Of a stretch of 64,000 nucleotides of DNA, positions 8,901 to 16,354 are shown piece by piece (position 1 is the first letter of the stretch; every line of letters begins with the position of its first letter). The stretch is from Leptolyngbya sp. Cla-17. GTDB lineage: Bacteria > Cyanobacteriota > Cyanobacteriia > Leptolyngbyales > Leptolyngbyaceae. The notes beneath the pieces were generated by a model. The model had not been told where the DNA came from. It searched no databases and saw only the letters and a program-made list of their open reading frames with translations. The DNA lies in assembly GCF_016807185.1 (NCBI RefSeq), contig NZ_JAEVYN010000003.1:416287-480286 (forward strand). Reading direction: 5' to 3'. The position numbers and the translations under genes were made by a program.

Positions 8901-11900
8901 TAGAACATCTCAAAGAGGCTGTGCCCCCGGTGGGTAAGCTGGTACACGTCCTCATCGAAGCTGGCAGTAGGCTCAGTCCGGGCTTTATGAATGGTGAGAG
9001 AGGTCGGGCTCTCTGTCAACCCCTGAAGCGCAAGGCTCCATTGACGAAACACCTGCGGGGCATCTACGAAGCCATGCATCTTGATGCGCTTAGTGAAGCT
9101 GACAGCCGCTTCACACACCTGCTGCACAGTACCGAGTTCACGGCGGCCAGCAAGCAGGGTGAAGTAACTGTCGTTGAAGAAGGCGTACGCTGCGTCGGAA
9201 AAGTGTCCAGTCTCACTGCCAAGCCGTATTGCCTCGCGCGAGTAGGCAAAAGAGTCCACTATCGGCTTGCGCCAGATACTAATCGCCCACGAGAAGTTCA
9301 TCAAGATCTTGGCTCGCAGTCCAGGATTGGGTAGGCGTTCGTTCAGGTGCATAGCTAGCAGGCCAAACTCATACGAAGATTTATAATCCCCTCTGATAGA
9401 ACCAATGTGCATGGCATGAAGTACATATGCATGTGCCGATTCTGGGGCGTTTCCACGGGTGAGAGACAGGCAAACCATCTTAGAGGTGTTCAGGAGCGTC
9501 AGAATTTTGTCACCCACCAGATAGAACGAGGTATGCAGATTGCTGAGAAGCTTCATAACCATCTGATCTTCTGGATCTTCCATGACTGGCAGGTCAATCA
9601 GGGAGTCGATGGTTCTATTACCCACGAGGGACTGGATGGTCGAGAGATCAACCTCCAGAGCCGCCTGCTTTTCTTCCAAAAGGTCAGGAAAGTATACGCC
9701 AAAGAGTGCAAGAGCTTCGTAGCCAACACGGATAGCGTCAGCAAAATGAGTTAAGTTTTCATATTGGTGGATCTTTAAGTCGTAGATTTTGCCCTTGTCT
9801 AGACGTGATTGCGCCTTTTCCAAAAGCAGATCGAAGTAGTAATCGGCTTCATCGAAACGACCGCATAGGAATTCGCATTCAGCCAGCCCGGTGGTCAAAG
9901 CGAATGTAAAATCATAATCCAAGGTCCAACAAATTTCGCTCAAAAGATTTTGCCCAACGTGGAAATAGCTTAAGGCAGTTTTGTAGGCTGTGGAGGTTTT
10001 GGCTTTCTTACCAGCAATAAAATTTAGTTGAGCCAATTCATCTTTCTGAGTTTGATCAGTAATCAGTTCAACTCCAATATTTAGCTGGTTAACAATGTCA
10101 AATATTTTGTCTTCCAGTGATTCTGGAGGAGTAGATTTTAGAAGTAGTTGACCTATTTGCAAGTGAACCTGTTTTTTGTCTGCTTCTGAGATCAAGGAGT
10201 AAACTGCCTGTTGTACCCGGTCATGCAGAAATTTGTAGGAACAGGAGTCAAGAGTCAAGGACCAGGAGTCAGAAGGGTTTTGAGTTTTGAATTCTGAATT
10301 CTTGATTTGCAGATATTTATAATCATCCCCAATAGGCAGAATCAAACCTTCTTGTACTGCTTCCCAAAGGTCAGCAGTAGTTTCAGCTTGAGACTTTTCA
10401 CTGATAATTAATAAGGTCTTATAGTTAAATTGGTTACCAATAGAGGCAGCGAGCTTTAAGATCTGCTGGATTGGCTCCGAGAGTTTCTGAATTTTATCTG
10501 CTATTAACTCGACCACGTTATCGGTGAGTTGTGCTGCTTGAATTTGCTCCAAACTCCACTGCCATCTACCAAGATTAAGCTCGAAGTTAAGCAACTTCTC
10601 CTGATATAGCGATTTCAAGAATTCATTCAAGAAGAAGGGGTTGCCGCCGGTTTTCTGGCTCACTAAATCTGCCAGTGTTGTTACATTTTTCACTTCACAG
10701 TTAAGTGTGTCTGCAATTAACTGGTTAGTATCCGTCAAATCCAAAGGGGAGAGGGAGATATAGTTAATAATCACCCCAGCCTTTTTGATCTCATCTAGTG
10801 TCAGCATTAATGAATGAGCTGCACTCACTTCATTATCTCGGTACGCTCCAATTAGCAGCAAATACTGACTATTGGGCTCAGTCATCAATAACTGAATCAG
10901 CTTAAGAGAAGCGTTATCTACCCACTGTAAATCGTCTAAGAAAATCACCAAGGGATGTTCTGGTTGGGTAAAAACTTTGATGAAATTTTGGAAGGCTAGA
11001 TTAAAGCGATTTTGCGACTCTGTAGACGGGAGATCTACTACAGCAGGTTGTTTACCTATAATCAGTCCTATTTCAGGAATTACATCAACAATAATTTGAC
11101 CATTGTTTCCTAGTGCAGCAAGAAACTTCTCTCGCCAACTAGCGATCTGTATTTCACTTTCAGTTAACAACTGTTGGATTAATTCTTGAAAAGCCTGAAT
11201 TAGAGAGCTGTAAGGAATATTTCCCTGAAGTTGGTCAAATTTGCCAGAGGCGAAATACCCTCTCTGTCGAGTAATAGGTTTATAAATTTCCTGCACTAAC
11301 GCCGACTTGCCGATACCGGAATATCCCGAAACCAGCATCATTTCACTTTTACCCTGACTGACTCGCTCAAAGGCTGTTAGCAAGGTAGTAATTTCTTGCT
11401 CTCTGCCATAAAGCTTTTGAGAGATTTGAAACTTATCAGAAACGTCGTGTCGAGCTAGAGAGAAGGCTTCAATCCTACCGTCAGCCTTCAACTGATTTAA
11501 ACACTCCTGCAAATCTACTTTAATTCCCCAGGCACTTTGATATCGGTTTTCAGCGTTTTTTGCTAACAATTTCAATACTAGGTTTGAAACTGCCTTAGGA
11601 ACCTCTGAATTAAGCTCATGGGGTGGAATTGGTTGCTTGGCAATGTGACAGTGGACTAACTCCACAGCATCCGTTGCCTCAAAAGGCAGACGACCGCAAA
11701 GCAATTCATAAAATGTGACACCCAGCGAGTAAAAGTCAGTGCGATAATCCATCGCTCGGTTCATCCTGCCCGTCTGCTCCGGTGACATATAGGCGAGGGT
11801 TCCTTCCAGAACATGAAGACTTTTGAAGCTGGGATTGGTGCGAGTAAACCGAGTGGCAATGCCAAAGTCAATAATTTTGACTTGTCCGGTTCCAGGATTG

Positions 11901-12322
11901 AAAACAATATTGCTGGGATTAATATCTTTGTGAATCACATTGGCAAAATGAATTCTGCCCAGGATCTCTGCGATTTTAACTGCGAGACAAAGAAACACAG
12001 GTAAAGGGATTGGGCAATACATCTGTGGGGAATCTTGCATCCATTTCTCCAACGACTCCCCGCCAAAATCCTCCAGCATCATGACGAGAGTGCGCTGGTA
12101 ATCCTGTTGGCTGTAGACTTTGACGACTCCTTCCAGATTGAGCGATCGCGTCACTTCGTACTCTTGCCTGTAGCGAATTAACTCAGCAGGAGTAGGATAG
12201 TCGTGCTTGAGTACTTTGAGGACAATCGGTAAGCCATCTTGCTCTCTGACACCCCGATACACCAGAGAACTGGAACTTTCATAGATTTTGGCTCTGATAG
12301 TGATACCGGGTAAGCTAATCAT
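5954..12322 (-). CDS. Giant hybrid Ser/Thr kinase - AAA ATPase - GAF - PAS - histidine kinase
   Basis: 2122 residues, similar in layout to the HstK-type sensors of filamentous cyanobacteria. An N-terminal protein kinase domain (about 8-270) has the nucleotide Lys36, HKD at 131-133 in place of HRD, and DFG at 152-154. An AAA/NACHT-like ATPase follows, with Walker A GYSGIGKS (333-340) and Walker B VIFLDDLQW (459-467). A long helical TPR-like region (about 700-1280) precedes a GAF domain (about 1310-1480) and three PAS/PAC modules (about 1490-1900). The C-terminus is a HisKA_3 domain with phospho-acceptor His1932 in MAREIHDTLAQ and an HATPase domain with N-box near 2040 and DNGQGFD near 2071. 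All key catalytic residues of both kinases are present. The signal is unknown. The partner is the adjacent NarL regulator. Confidence 0.92.
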   Translation of the reverse strand: MISLPGITIRAKIYESSSSLVYRGVREQDGLPIVLKVLKHDYPTPAELIRYRQEYEVTRSLNLEGVVKVYSQQDYQRTLVMMLEDFGGESLEKWMQDSPQMYCPIPLPVFLCLAVKIAEILGRIHFANVIHKDINPSNIVFNPGTGQVKIIDFGIATRFTRTNPSFKSLHVLEGTLAYMSPEQTGRMNRAMDYRTDFYSLGVTFYELLCGRLPFEATDAVELVHCHIAKQPIPPHELNSEVPKAVSNLVLKLLAKNAENRYQSAWGIKVDLQECLNQLKADGRIEAFSLARHDVSDKFQISQKLYGREQEITTLLTAFERVSQGKSEMMLVSGYSGIGKSALVQEIYKPITRQRGYFASGKFDQLQGNIPYSSLIQAFQELIQQLLTESEIQIASWREKFLAALGNNGQIIVDVIPEIGLIIGKQPAVVDLPSTESQNRFNLAFQNFIKVFTQPEHPLVIFLDDLQWVDNASLKLIQLLMTEPNSQYLLLIGAYRDNEVSAAHSLMLTLDEIKKAGVIINYISLSPLDLTDTNQLIADTLNCEVKNVTTLADLVSQKTGGNPFFLNEFLKSLYQEKLLNFELNLGRWQWSLEQIQAAQLTDNVVELIADKIQKLSEPIQQILKLAASIGNQFNYKTLLIISEKSQAETTADLWEAVQEGLILPIGDDYKYLQIKNSEFKTQNPSDSWSLTLDSCSYKFLHDRVQQAVYSLISEADKKQVHLQIGQLLLKSTPPESLEDKIFDIVNQLNIGVELITDQTQKDELAQLNFIAGKKAKTSTAYKTALSYFHVGQNLLSEICWTLDYDFTFALTTGLAECEFLCGRFDEADYYFDLLLEKAQSRLDKGKIYDLKIHQYENLTHFADAIRVGYEALALFGVYFPDLLEEKQAALEVDLSTIQSLVGNRTIDSLIDLPVMEDPEDQMVMKLLSNLHTSFYLVGDKILTLLNTSKMVCLSLTRGNAPESAHAYVLHAMHIGSIRGDYKSSYEFGLLAMHLNERLPNPGLRAKILMNFSWAISIWRKPIVDSFAYSREAIRLGSETGHFSDAAYAFFNDSYFTLLAGRRELGTVQQVCEAAVSFTKRIKMHGFVDAPQVFRQWSLALQGLTESPTSLTIHKARTEPTASFDEDVYQLTHRGHSLFEMFYLIAKLALLYTFDRYLAACEVAQETERVIRDYTGTIWDELRVFYHALAIAALYDSFTAEEQQKAWNQLTDLHGKMRIWAKNCPENFLHQYLLISAEMARISGNHIEAMEFYERGIQSAVENEFMQNEALANELYAKFWLHRKNEKITRLYINEAHYSYVKWGATAKVKDLETRYPQFFPSSSSVDSTAIRTASETISTRLDSAFDLAAVLKASQAISSEIELDRLLGSLMQILIENAGAQTGFLILENSGDWVIEAACELDEGEQVCATRVLQSIPIATRLPASIIQYVIRTHKSIILNDATHEGNFINESYIQHNQTQSVFCLPLLNQSKLVGVLYLENQLATGAFTPERSQVLHLLSTQAAIAIENAKLYSRLRASESRMTQFLEAIPVGIAVVDVTSRPYYFNQRAIQLVGKGTDPSVTLEQLAEAYQLYRAGTNQQYPTEELPTIRALSGERTTVDDLEIHQNSAIIPVEVWGTPIFDEQGNVAYALTAFQDITERRQAEQLLTDYNRTLEQQVAERTAALQRSEAKFRNIFENSQVCIFRTRLSDGLILDANQRLVELFGFDSPDEIIGIKRTTDFYVNPVVLHPHLGELQIFDKNVRNIEVQIRKRNGALLWGLYSFCLNTADGYMECVISDISDRKQAEAALQNSEERLRLALTATNQGLYDLNLKTEERIFNPEYALMLGYDPATFHEPISEWIARLHPDDRESVVATYRAYIAGEIPSYQAEYRQRTQDGRWKWTLSVGKIVAWDESGQPMRMLGTHADIDDRKRAEEASILEERNHMAREIHDTLAQAFTGIIIHTRSASDEVTADPEKAQTLLTQILDLARSGLAEARRSVEALHRPHLLESSNLQDALSRLAAQLDSSIATQIVYEVIGTPYPLSSDLENNLFRIGQEALTNAIKHAEAHEIRIELVYEPTQCSLRIKDNGQGFDVENQAMRNGFGLLGIVQRAERIRAELKIQSHLGQGTEITVSINRE

Positions 12323-12640
12323 AGCTGGAATACCAAAATTAGGTTAGGTGAGCTTTGGTTAGGGCTGGGTCAATGTTTCCTCTACTCAAGCTCAGGTAAT
12401 CGTCTTGATGTCCTTAATGCTAATGCTCTCTTGAGCGTTCGTTAAACACTTAGGGAAAAATGTTGGTCGCTTAAGGTAAAACTAACTTACTTATCTTTCC
12501 TGGTTTTGGTTAGCAGTAGCCGCAACAATCAAACTAAAAGTTCTGGTCCTTGTAGCAGGTCACACCTATGCAGGCACCGTGACGGATTCAATCCCTACTT
12601 CCCCGAACTGCCGGTCAGACCCCTTCTCTGTGAGATAGAC
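12323..12640. other. Intergenic region between sensor kinase and CDF-like gene
   Basis: 318 bp between divergent genes. It presumably contains the kinase promoter. No clear gene is visible. It contains the first 71-bp direct repeat (12466-12536). Confidence 0.5.
12466..12536 (+). repeat. 71-bp direct repeat, left copy
   Basis: About 71 bp, nearly identical to 13750-13820 in the same orientation. It includes AAGGTAAAACTAACTTAC and TATCTTTCCTGGTTTT. The two copies bracket the CDF-like gene as one 1284-bp unit. Confidence 0.75.
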
Positions 12641-13567
12641 ATGAGCAAAGAGCAAACTGTTCTTCGCGTTTCGGTGTTCGCCACTGTGATGCTAGCCCTC
12701 AGCGGCGTCGTTTTTGGACTCGCTGCCGGATCAACCGCAATTATCTTCGATGGCGTGTATGGGCTGGTGGATGCAGCGATGACGGCGCTTGCACTGGGGG
12801 TTGCGCGATTGATCGCTACCTCCAATGCGGCGGATGCGTCTGGCGGTCGGCTTTACGAGCGGTTCACGATGGGCTTTTGGCATCTGGAGCCAATTGTGTT
12901 GGGTCTCAACGGAGTCCTGCTTACTGGTGCGGCAATATATGCGCTGATTAACGCGATTGGCAGTATCCTTGTAGGCGGACGCGCACTCTCCTTCGACGCA
13001 GCTATAGTCTACGCCGCAATTTCGACCACAGCCGACGTTGGAATGGCTATCTATACACTGCGTGCGAATAGAAGCATACGCTCCCAGCTTGTCGCTCTGG
13101 ATGCGAAGTCATGGATAATGAGTGCTGCTCTTGGCACTGCGCTGTTCGCCGCCTTCCTGCTGGGCTTTCTTATTCGTGGAACCGCTTACGAATGGCTCTC
13201 GGCTTATGTCGATCCTGCGGCATTGTTACTCATCTGCCTTGTCATCATTCCTATGCCTATCGGCACGATTCGTCAGGCGCTAGCCGACATCCTGCTTGTG
13301 ACTCCACAGGACTTGAAGGAACAGGTTGATCTGGTTGCTATGCAGACCGTGGAGCGGTTCGGGTTCGTCTCTTACCGTGCTTACGTCGCGCGCGTGGGTC
13401 GAGGAAGGCAGATAGAACTCAACTTCATCGTACCCCGAGACTATTCTGCCAAGCGGCTGGAGGAATGGGATGCGCTCCGTGATCAGATCGGCGAAGCATT
13501 GGGCGAAGACAATCCTGATCGTTGGCTGACGATCGTATTCACCACCGATCCCAAGTGGGCACTGTGA
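12641..13567 (+). CDS. Cation diffusion facilitator-like transporter
   Basis: 308 residues from the ATG at 12641 (MSKEQTVLRVSVF), preceded by GTGAGATAG. Upstream in-frame codons lack family similarity. Six hydrophobic helices are followed by a soluble C-terminal domain, as in CDF exporters of the predicted Co/Zn/Cd group. Helix 2 carries FDGVYGLVDA. The helix-5 region reads LDAKSWIMSAALG, where classical zinc exporters would have a second metal-binding Asp, so metal specificity may differ or be lost. Codon usage is more GC-rich and the gene lacks HIP1 sites, unlike its neighbours. With the flanking direct repeats this suggests acquisition from another lineage. Confidence 0.75.
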   Translation: MSKEQTVLRVSVFATVMLALSGVVFGLAAGSTAIIFDGVYGLVDAAMTALALGVARLIATSNAADASGGRLYERFTMGFWHLEPIVLGLNGVLLTGAAIYALINAIGSILVGGRALSFDAAIVYAAISTTADVGMAIYTLRANRSIRSQLVALDAKSWIMSAALGTALFAAFLLGFLIRGTAYEWLSAYVDPAALLLICLVIIPMPIGTIRQALADILLVTPQDLKEQVDLVAMQTVERFGFVSYRAYVARVGRGRQIELNFIVPRDYSAKRLEEWDALRDQIGEALGEDNPDRWLTIVFTTDPKWAL

Positions 13568-13950
13568 TTCCATCGGGCAAGGTTCCAAGGGCGGGTAATG
13601 TTGTCGATTCGTTGTTTGCAATGGAAAATTTGAGTCTCTCAGTCACAGCTTTAATACCCAGGGCAAAATTTCAATCTGTAGCCTGTCTCAATGTCCACCA
13701 TTAAACTTACTTGTAGCTAATTAGGGTGGTTTCAGATTGAAGAACATCAGTCGCTAAAGGTAAAACTAACTTACCTATCTTTCCTGGTTTTAGTTAGCAG
13801 TAACCGCAACAATGAAACTAACCACCTTTTTTGTCGATGGCGGTTTGCTTTGGAATTGCCAGAAACAGTAGCGGTGATTAAGTGCTTGATGCAACGCCCC
13901 ATGTTCCTTTACTACTTACTTTCTCTCCTTATAGTTTAAAGAAATGAATT
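13568..13950. other. Intergenic region upstream of the debranching-type enzyme
   Basis: About 380 bp containing the second direct-repeat copy (13750-13820) and presumably the promoter of the next gene. I see no coding region in it. Confidence 0.5.
13750..13820 (+). repeat. 71-bp direct repeat, right copy
   Basis: Second copy of the repeat at 12466-12536, with about five mismatches. Recombination between the copies would delete the CDF-like gene cleanly, so the arrangement could be the scar of an insertion or duplication. Confidence 0.75.
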
Positions 13951-16083
13951 ATGCCTACCAAAGTTGCCGTTAACACTGAACAGATTGTCATCAATGATGG
14001 TTCTTCTTTTCTCGTTACGGCTCGTGATGGTTCCATTGATGATAACCGTGCTCAGGGATTCTTTGTTCGCGATACTCGCCTCATTTCCTACTACGAAATT
14101 TCTATCAACCGTTATCCTCTGCAACTGCTAGCTTCGAGCAGTATTAGCCATCGCGTTGCTATTTATAAATTTACCAATCCAGAGTTACTCACCGTCAATG
14201 GAACGTTGCCTTCTGGTCGTTTGATTATCACCATTCGTCGTGATATTCTCGGTGGCATGCACGAGGATATTGACGTTATTAACCATCACAGCAATCGCGT
14301 TGAGTTTCAATTGATGCTTGCTGTTCGTTCAGACTTTGCTGATATTTTTCAAGTTAAGTCAAAGCAATTGCTAACACGGGGTGAGGTAAAAACAACCTGG
14401 CAAAATGAAGCCCTCACAACAGAGTATCGGAACGGTGCGTTCCAACGCAGCATCGTCGTTGCACCGGATGGCACCAGTACGCCACCCCGTTACGCCAACG
14501 GTCGGCTCTTCTTTGATGTCATCCTCAATCCAGGTGAAACCTGGCACACCTGCATCAACTTTATTGCTCTGGTAGATGACGAAGTGCTGGAACCAAAGCA
14601 CACAGATGCAACCATCAGCGTCACGAAAGCAGGACAGGTGATGGCGAACTTTCTCGACGTTGCCACCCAACTGCATTCCTCTAATGTAGAGGTGATGGCA
14701 ACCTATCAACAGGCGTTGATTGACATGGGAGCATTGCGAATTGAAGTAGAGGACACTGGGCAAGCGTTTTGGATGCCAGCAGCAGGCATTCCCTGGTTTG
14801 TAGCGGTATTTGGGCGTGATTCGATTATTGCCAGCTTGCAAACTATGGCAGTAAATTATGAGTTTGGGGGCGGCACCTTGGTGAAGCTAGCGCAACTTCA
14901 AGCTACAGAGGTAGATGACTGGCGCGATGCTCAACCCGGTAAAATTTTGCATGAGATCCGGCAGGGCGAGTTAGCGCAACGGCATGAAGTTCCACACACC
15001 CCTTACTACGGAACAGTGGAAGCCACCATCCTCTGGATTATTACACTAGCAGAGTCCTATCGCTGGAATGCTGACTCCAGCTTGCTTGATACCTGTCGAG
15101 TACCGCTAGAACGCGCACTGGCGTGGATTGATCAGTATGGTGATTTTGATGGAGATGGCTTTGTTGAGTATTTAACGCGCTCCAAAGACGGTTTGCGGAA
15201 TCAAGGATGGAAAGATTCAGGGGACTCGATCGTGTATCCAGACGGTAGTCAAGTTGAACCGCCGATCGCGCTTTGTGAAGTACAGGGTTACGTCTATGAT
15301 GCCTGGCAACGAGCCTCAACCCTCTATGAAATTTGGGGAGAATCCGAACGTGCCCAAACCTTGCGCCAGAAAGCAGCAGATCTCTACCAACAATTCAACG
15401 ATCGCTTTTGGATAGCGGAAGAAAACTTTTATTGTTTGGGTTTAGATAGCCAGAAGCAGCAGATTCGATCGATTACCTCGAATCCTGGCCACTTGCTCTG
15501 GTCTGGGATTGTGCCCCCCGAACGAGCCAAGCCGCTCGTGCAGCGTCTGTTTCAGCCAGATTTATGGTGCGGTTGGGGTGTACGGACGCTTTCAGCCCAA
15601 AATCCTGCCTATAACCCGATTAGCTATCAGCTCGGCAGCGTCTGGCCTCACGATAATGCGTTTATTGCAGCCGGGCTAAAGCGATACGGCTATCACCAGG
15701 AAGCTAATCGCATTGCTGAAGCTACCTTTGCGGCAGCGAGTTACTTTGAGTCTGGACGAATGCCAGAACTGTTTGCTGGAATTGAGCGCGGTGCTGAAAG
15801 CTTTCCCGTGCCGTATCCGGATGCTAACATCCCGCAAGCTTGGGCGGCTGGCTCAATTTTCTTTCTTATCCGCACCCTGCTTGGACTGGAAGCTGATGCT
15901 CCGAAGCGACGGCTACGAGTACAGCCTGTTCTACCGGAATGGTTGCCGGATTTAACCCTGAAGAATTTGGTAGTGGGGGATGCCAAGGTTGCCTTACGGT
16001 TCTGGCGTGTGGATAACCAAACGTACTGGGAAATAACTCAATTAGAGGGTGAATTGCATATAGATGCAGAGAAGGATGAATGA
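13951..16083 (+). CDS. Glycogen-debranching-type enzyme (amylo-alpha-1,6-glucosidase family)
   Basis: 710 residues. The N-terminal half (about 15-210) is the beta-rich glycogen debranching N-terminal domain, starting GSSFLVTARDGSI and containing FFVRDTRLIS. The C-terminal half (about 250-690) is an (alpha/alpha)6-barrel glycosidase domain with the signature AAGIPWFVAVFGRDSIIA and acidic residues in GDFDGDGFVEY. The length fits stand-alone bacterial members used in glycogen or trehalose metabolism or osmotic stress; the exact substrate cannot be read from sequence. Transcription starts beyond the direct repeat. The ribosome binding site is weak. Confidence 0.85.
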   Translation: MPTKVAVNTEQIVINDGSSFLVTARDGSIDDNRAQGFFVRDTRLISYYEISINRYPLQLLASSSISHRVAIYKFTNPELLTVNGTLPSGRLIITIRRDILGGMHEDIDVINHHSNRVEFQLMLAVRSDFADIFQVKSKQLLTRGEVKTTWQNEALTTEYRNGAFQRSIVVAPDGTSTPPRYANGRLFFDVILNPGETWHTCINFIALVDDEVLEPKHTDATISVTKAGQVMANFLDVATQLHSSNVEVMATYQQALIDMGALRIEVEDTGQAFWMPAAGIPWFVAVFGRDSIIASLQTMAVNYEFGGGTLVKLAQLQATEVDDWRDAQPGKILHEIRQGELAQRHEVPHTPYYGTVEATILWIITLAESYRWNADSSLLDTCRVPLERALAWIDQYGDFDGDGFVEYLTRSKDGLRNQGWKDSGDSIVYPDGSQVEPPIALCEVQGYVYDAWQRASTLYEIWGESERAQTLRQKAADLYQQFNDRFWIAEENFYCLGLDSQKQQIRSITSNPGHLLWSGIVPPERAKPLVQRLFQPDLWCGWGVRTLSAQNPAYNPISYQLGSVWPHDNAFIAAGLKRYGYHQEANRIAEATFAAASYFESGRMPELFAGIERGAESFPVPYPDANIPQAWAAGSIFFLIRTLLGLEADAPKRRLRVQPVLPEWLPDLTLKNLVVGDAKVALRFWRVDNQTYWEITQLEGELHIDAEKDE

Positions 16084-16354
16084 TGCAGATGCTTCGTTGT
16101 CACTACCCCGAATATCCGATGGAAGCAGCAGGATTAGGAATCCTAATGATTTCTGGTATGGCACAAATCTGAGATGCCTTAGAACCGATCAGATCTATTC
16201 CATGTTTTTTCCACATCCAATGAACTAAATAGGGTCCACCTTCAGAAACAGTTTTCGTCCGCTTCTGGTCGTCGCACTGTTTCTAGCAACCACTACAATC
16301 ACATTTTTAGGCATCATCATGAACGCTGCAAATGCACAAGTCAATAAGCCCACG
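16084..16354. other. Intergenic stretch with remnant of a small secreted protein
   Basis: On the plus strand, 16237-16354 encodes a signal-peptide-like stretch (PLLVVALFLATTTITFLGII followed by MNAANAQVNKPT), but an in-frame stop lies just upstream and the frame is broken at the intron junction. It is probably a gene remnant that served as the intron target. Nothing else is evident. Confidence 0.35.

Noticed and set aside
8921..9334. 137-codon plus-strand frame inside the giant kinase gene
   Set aside because: Antisense to a continuous 2122-codon gene with clear domains.
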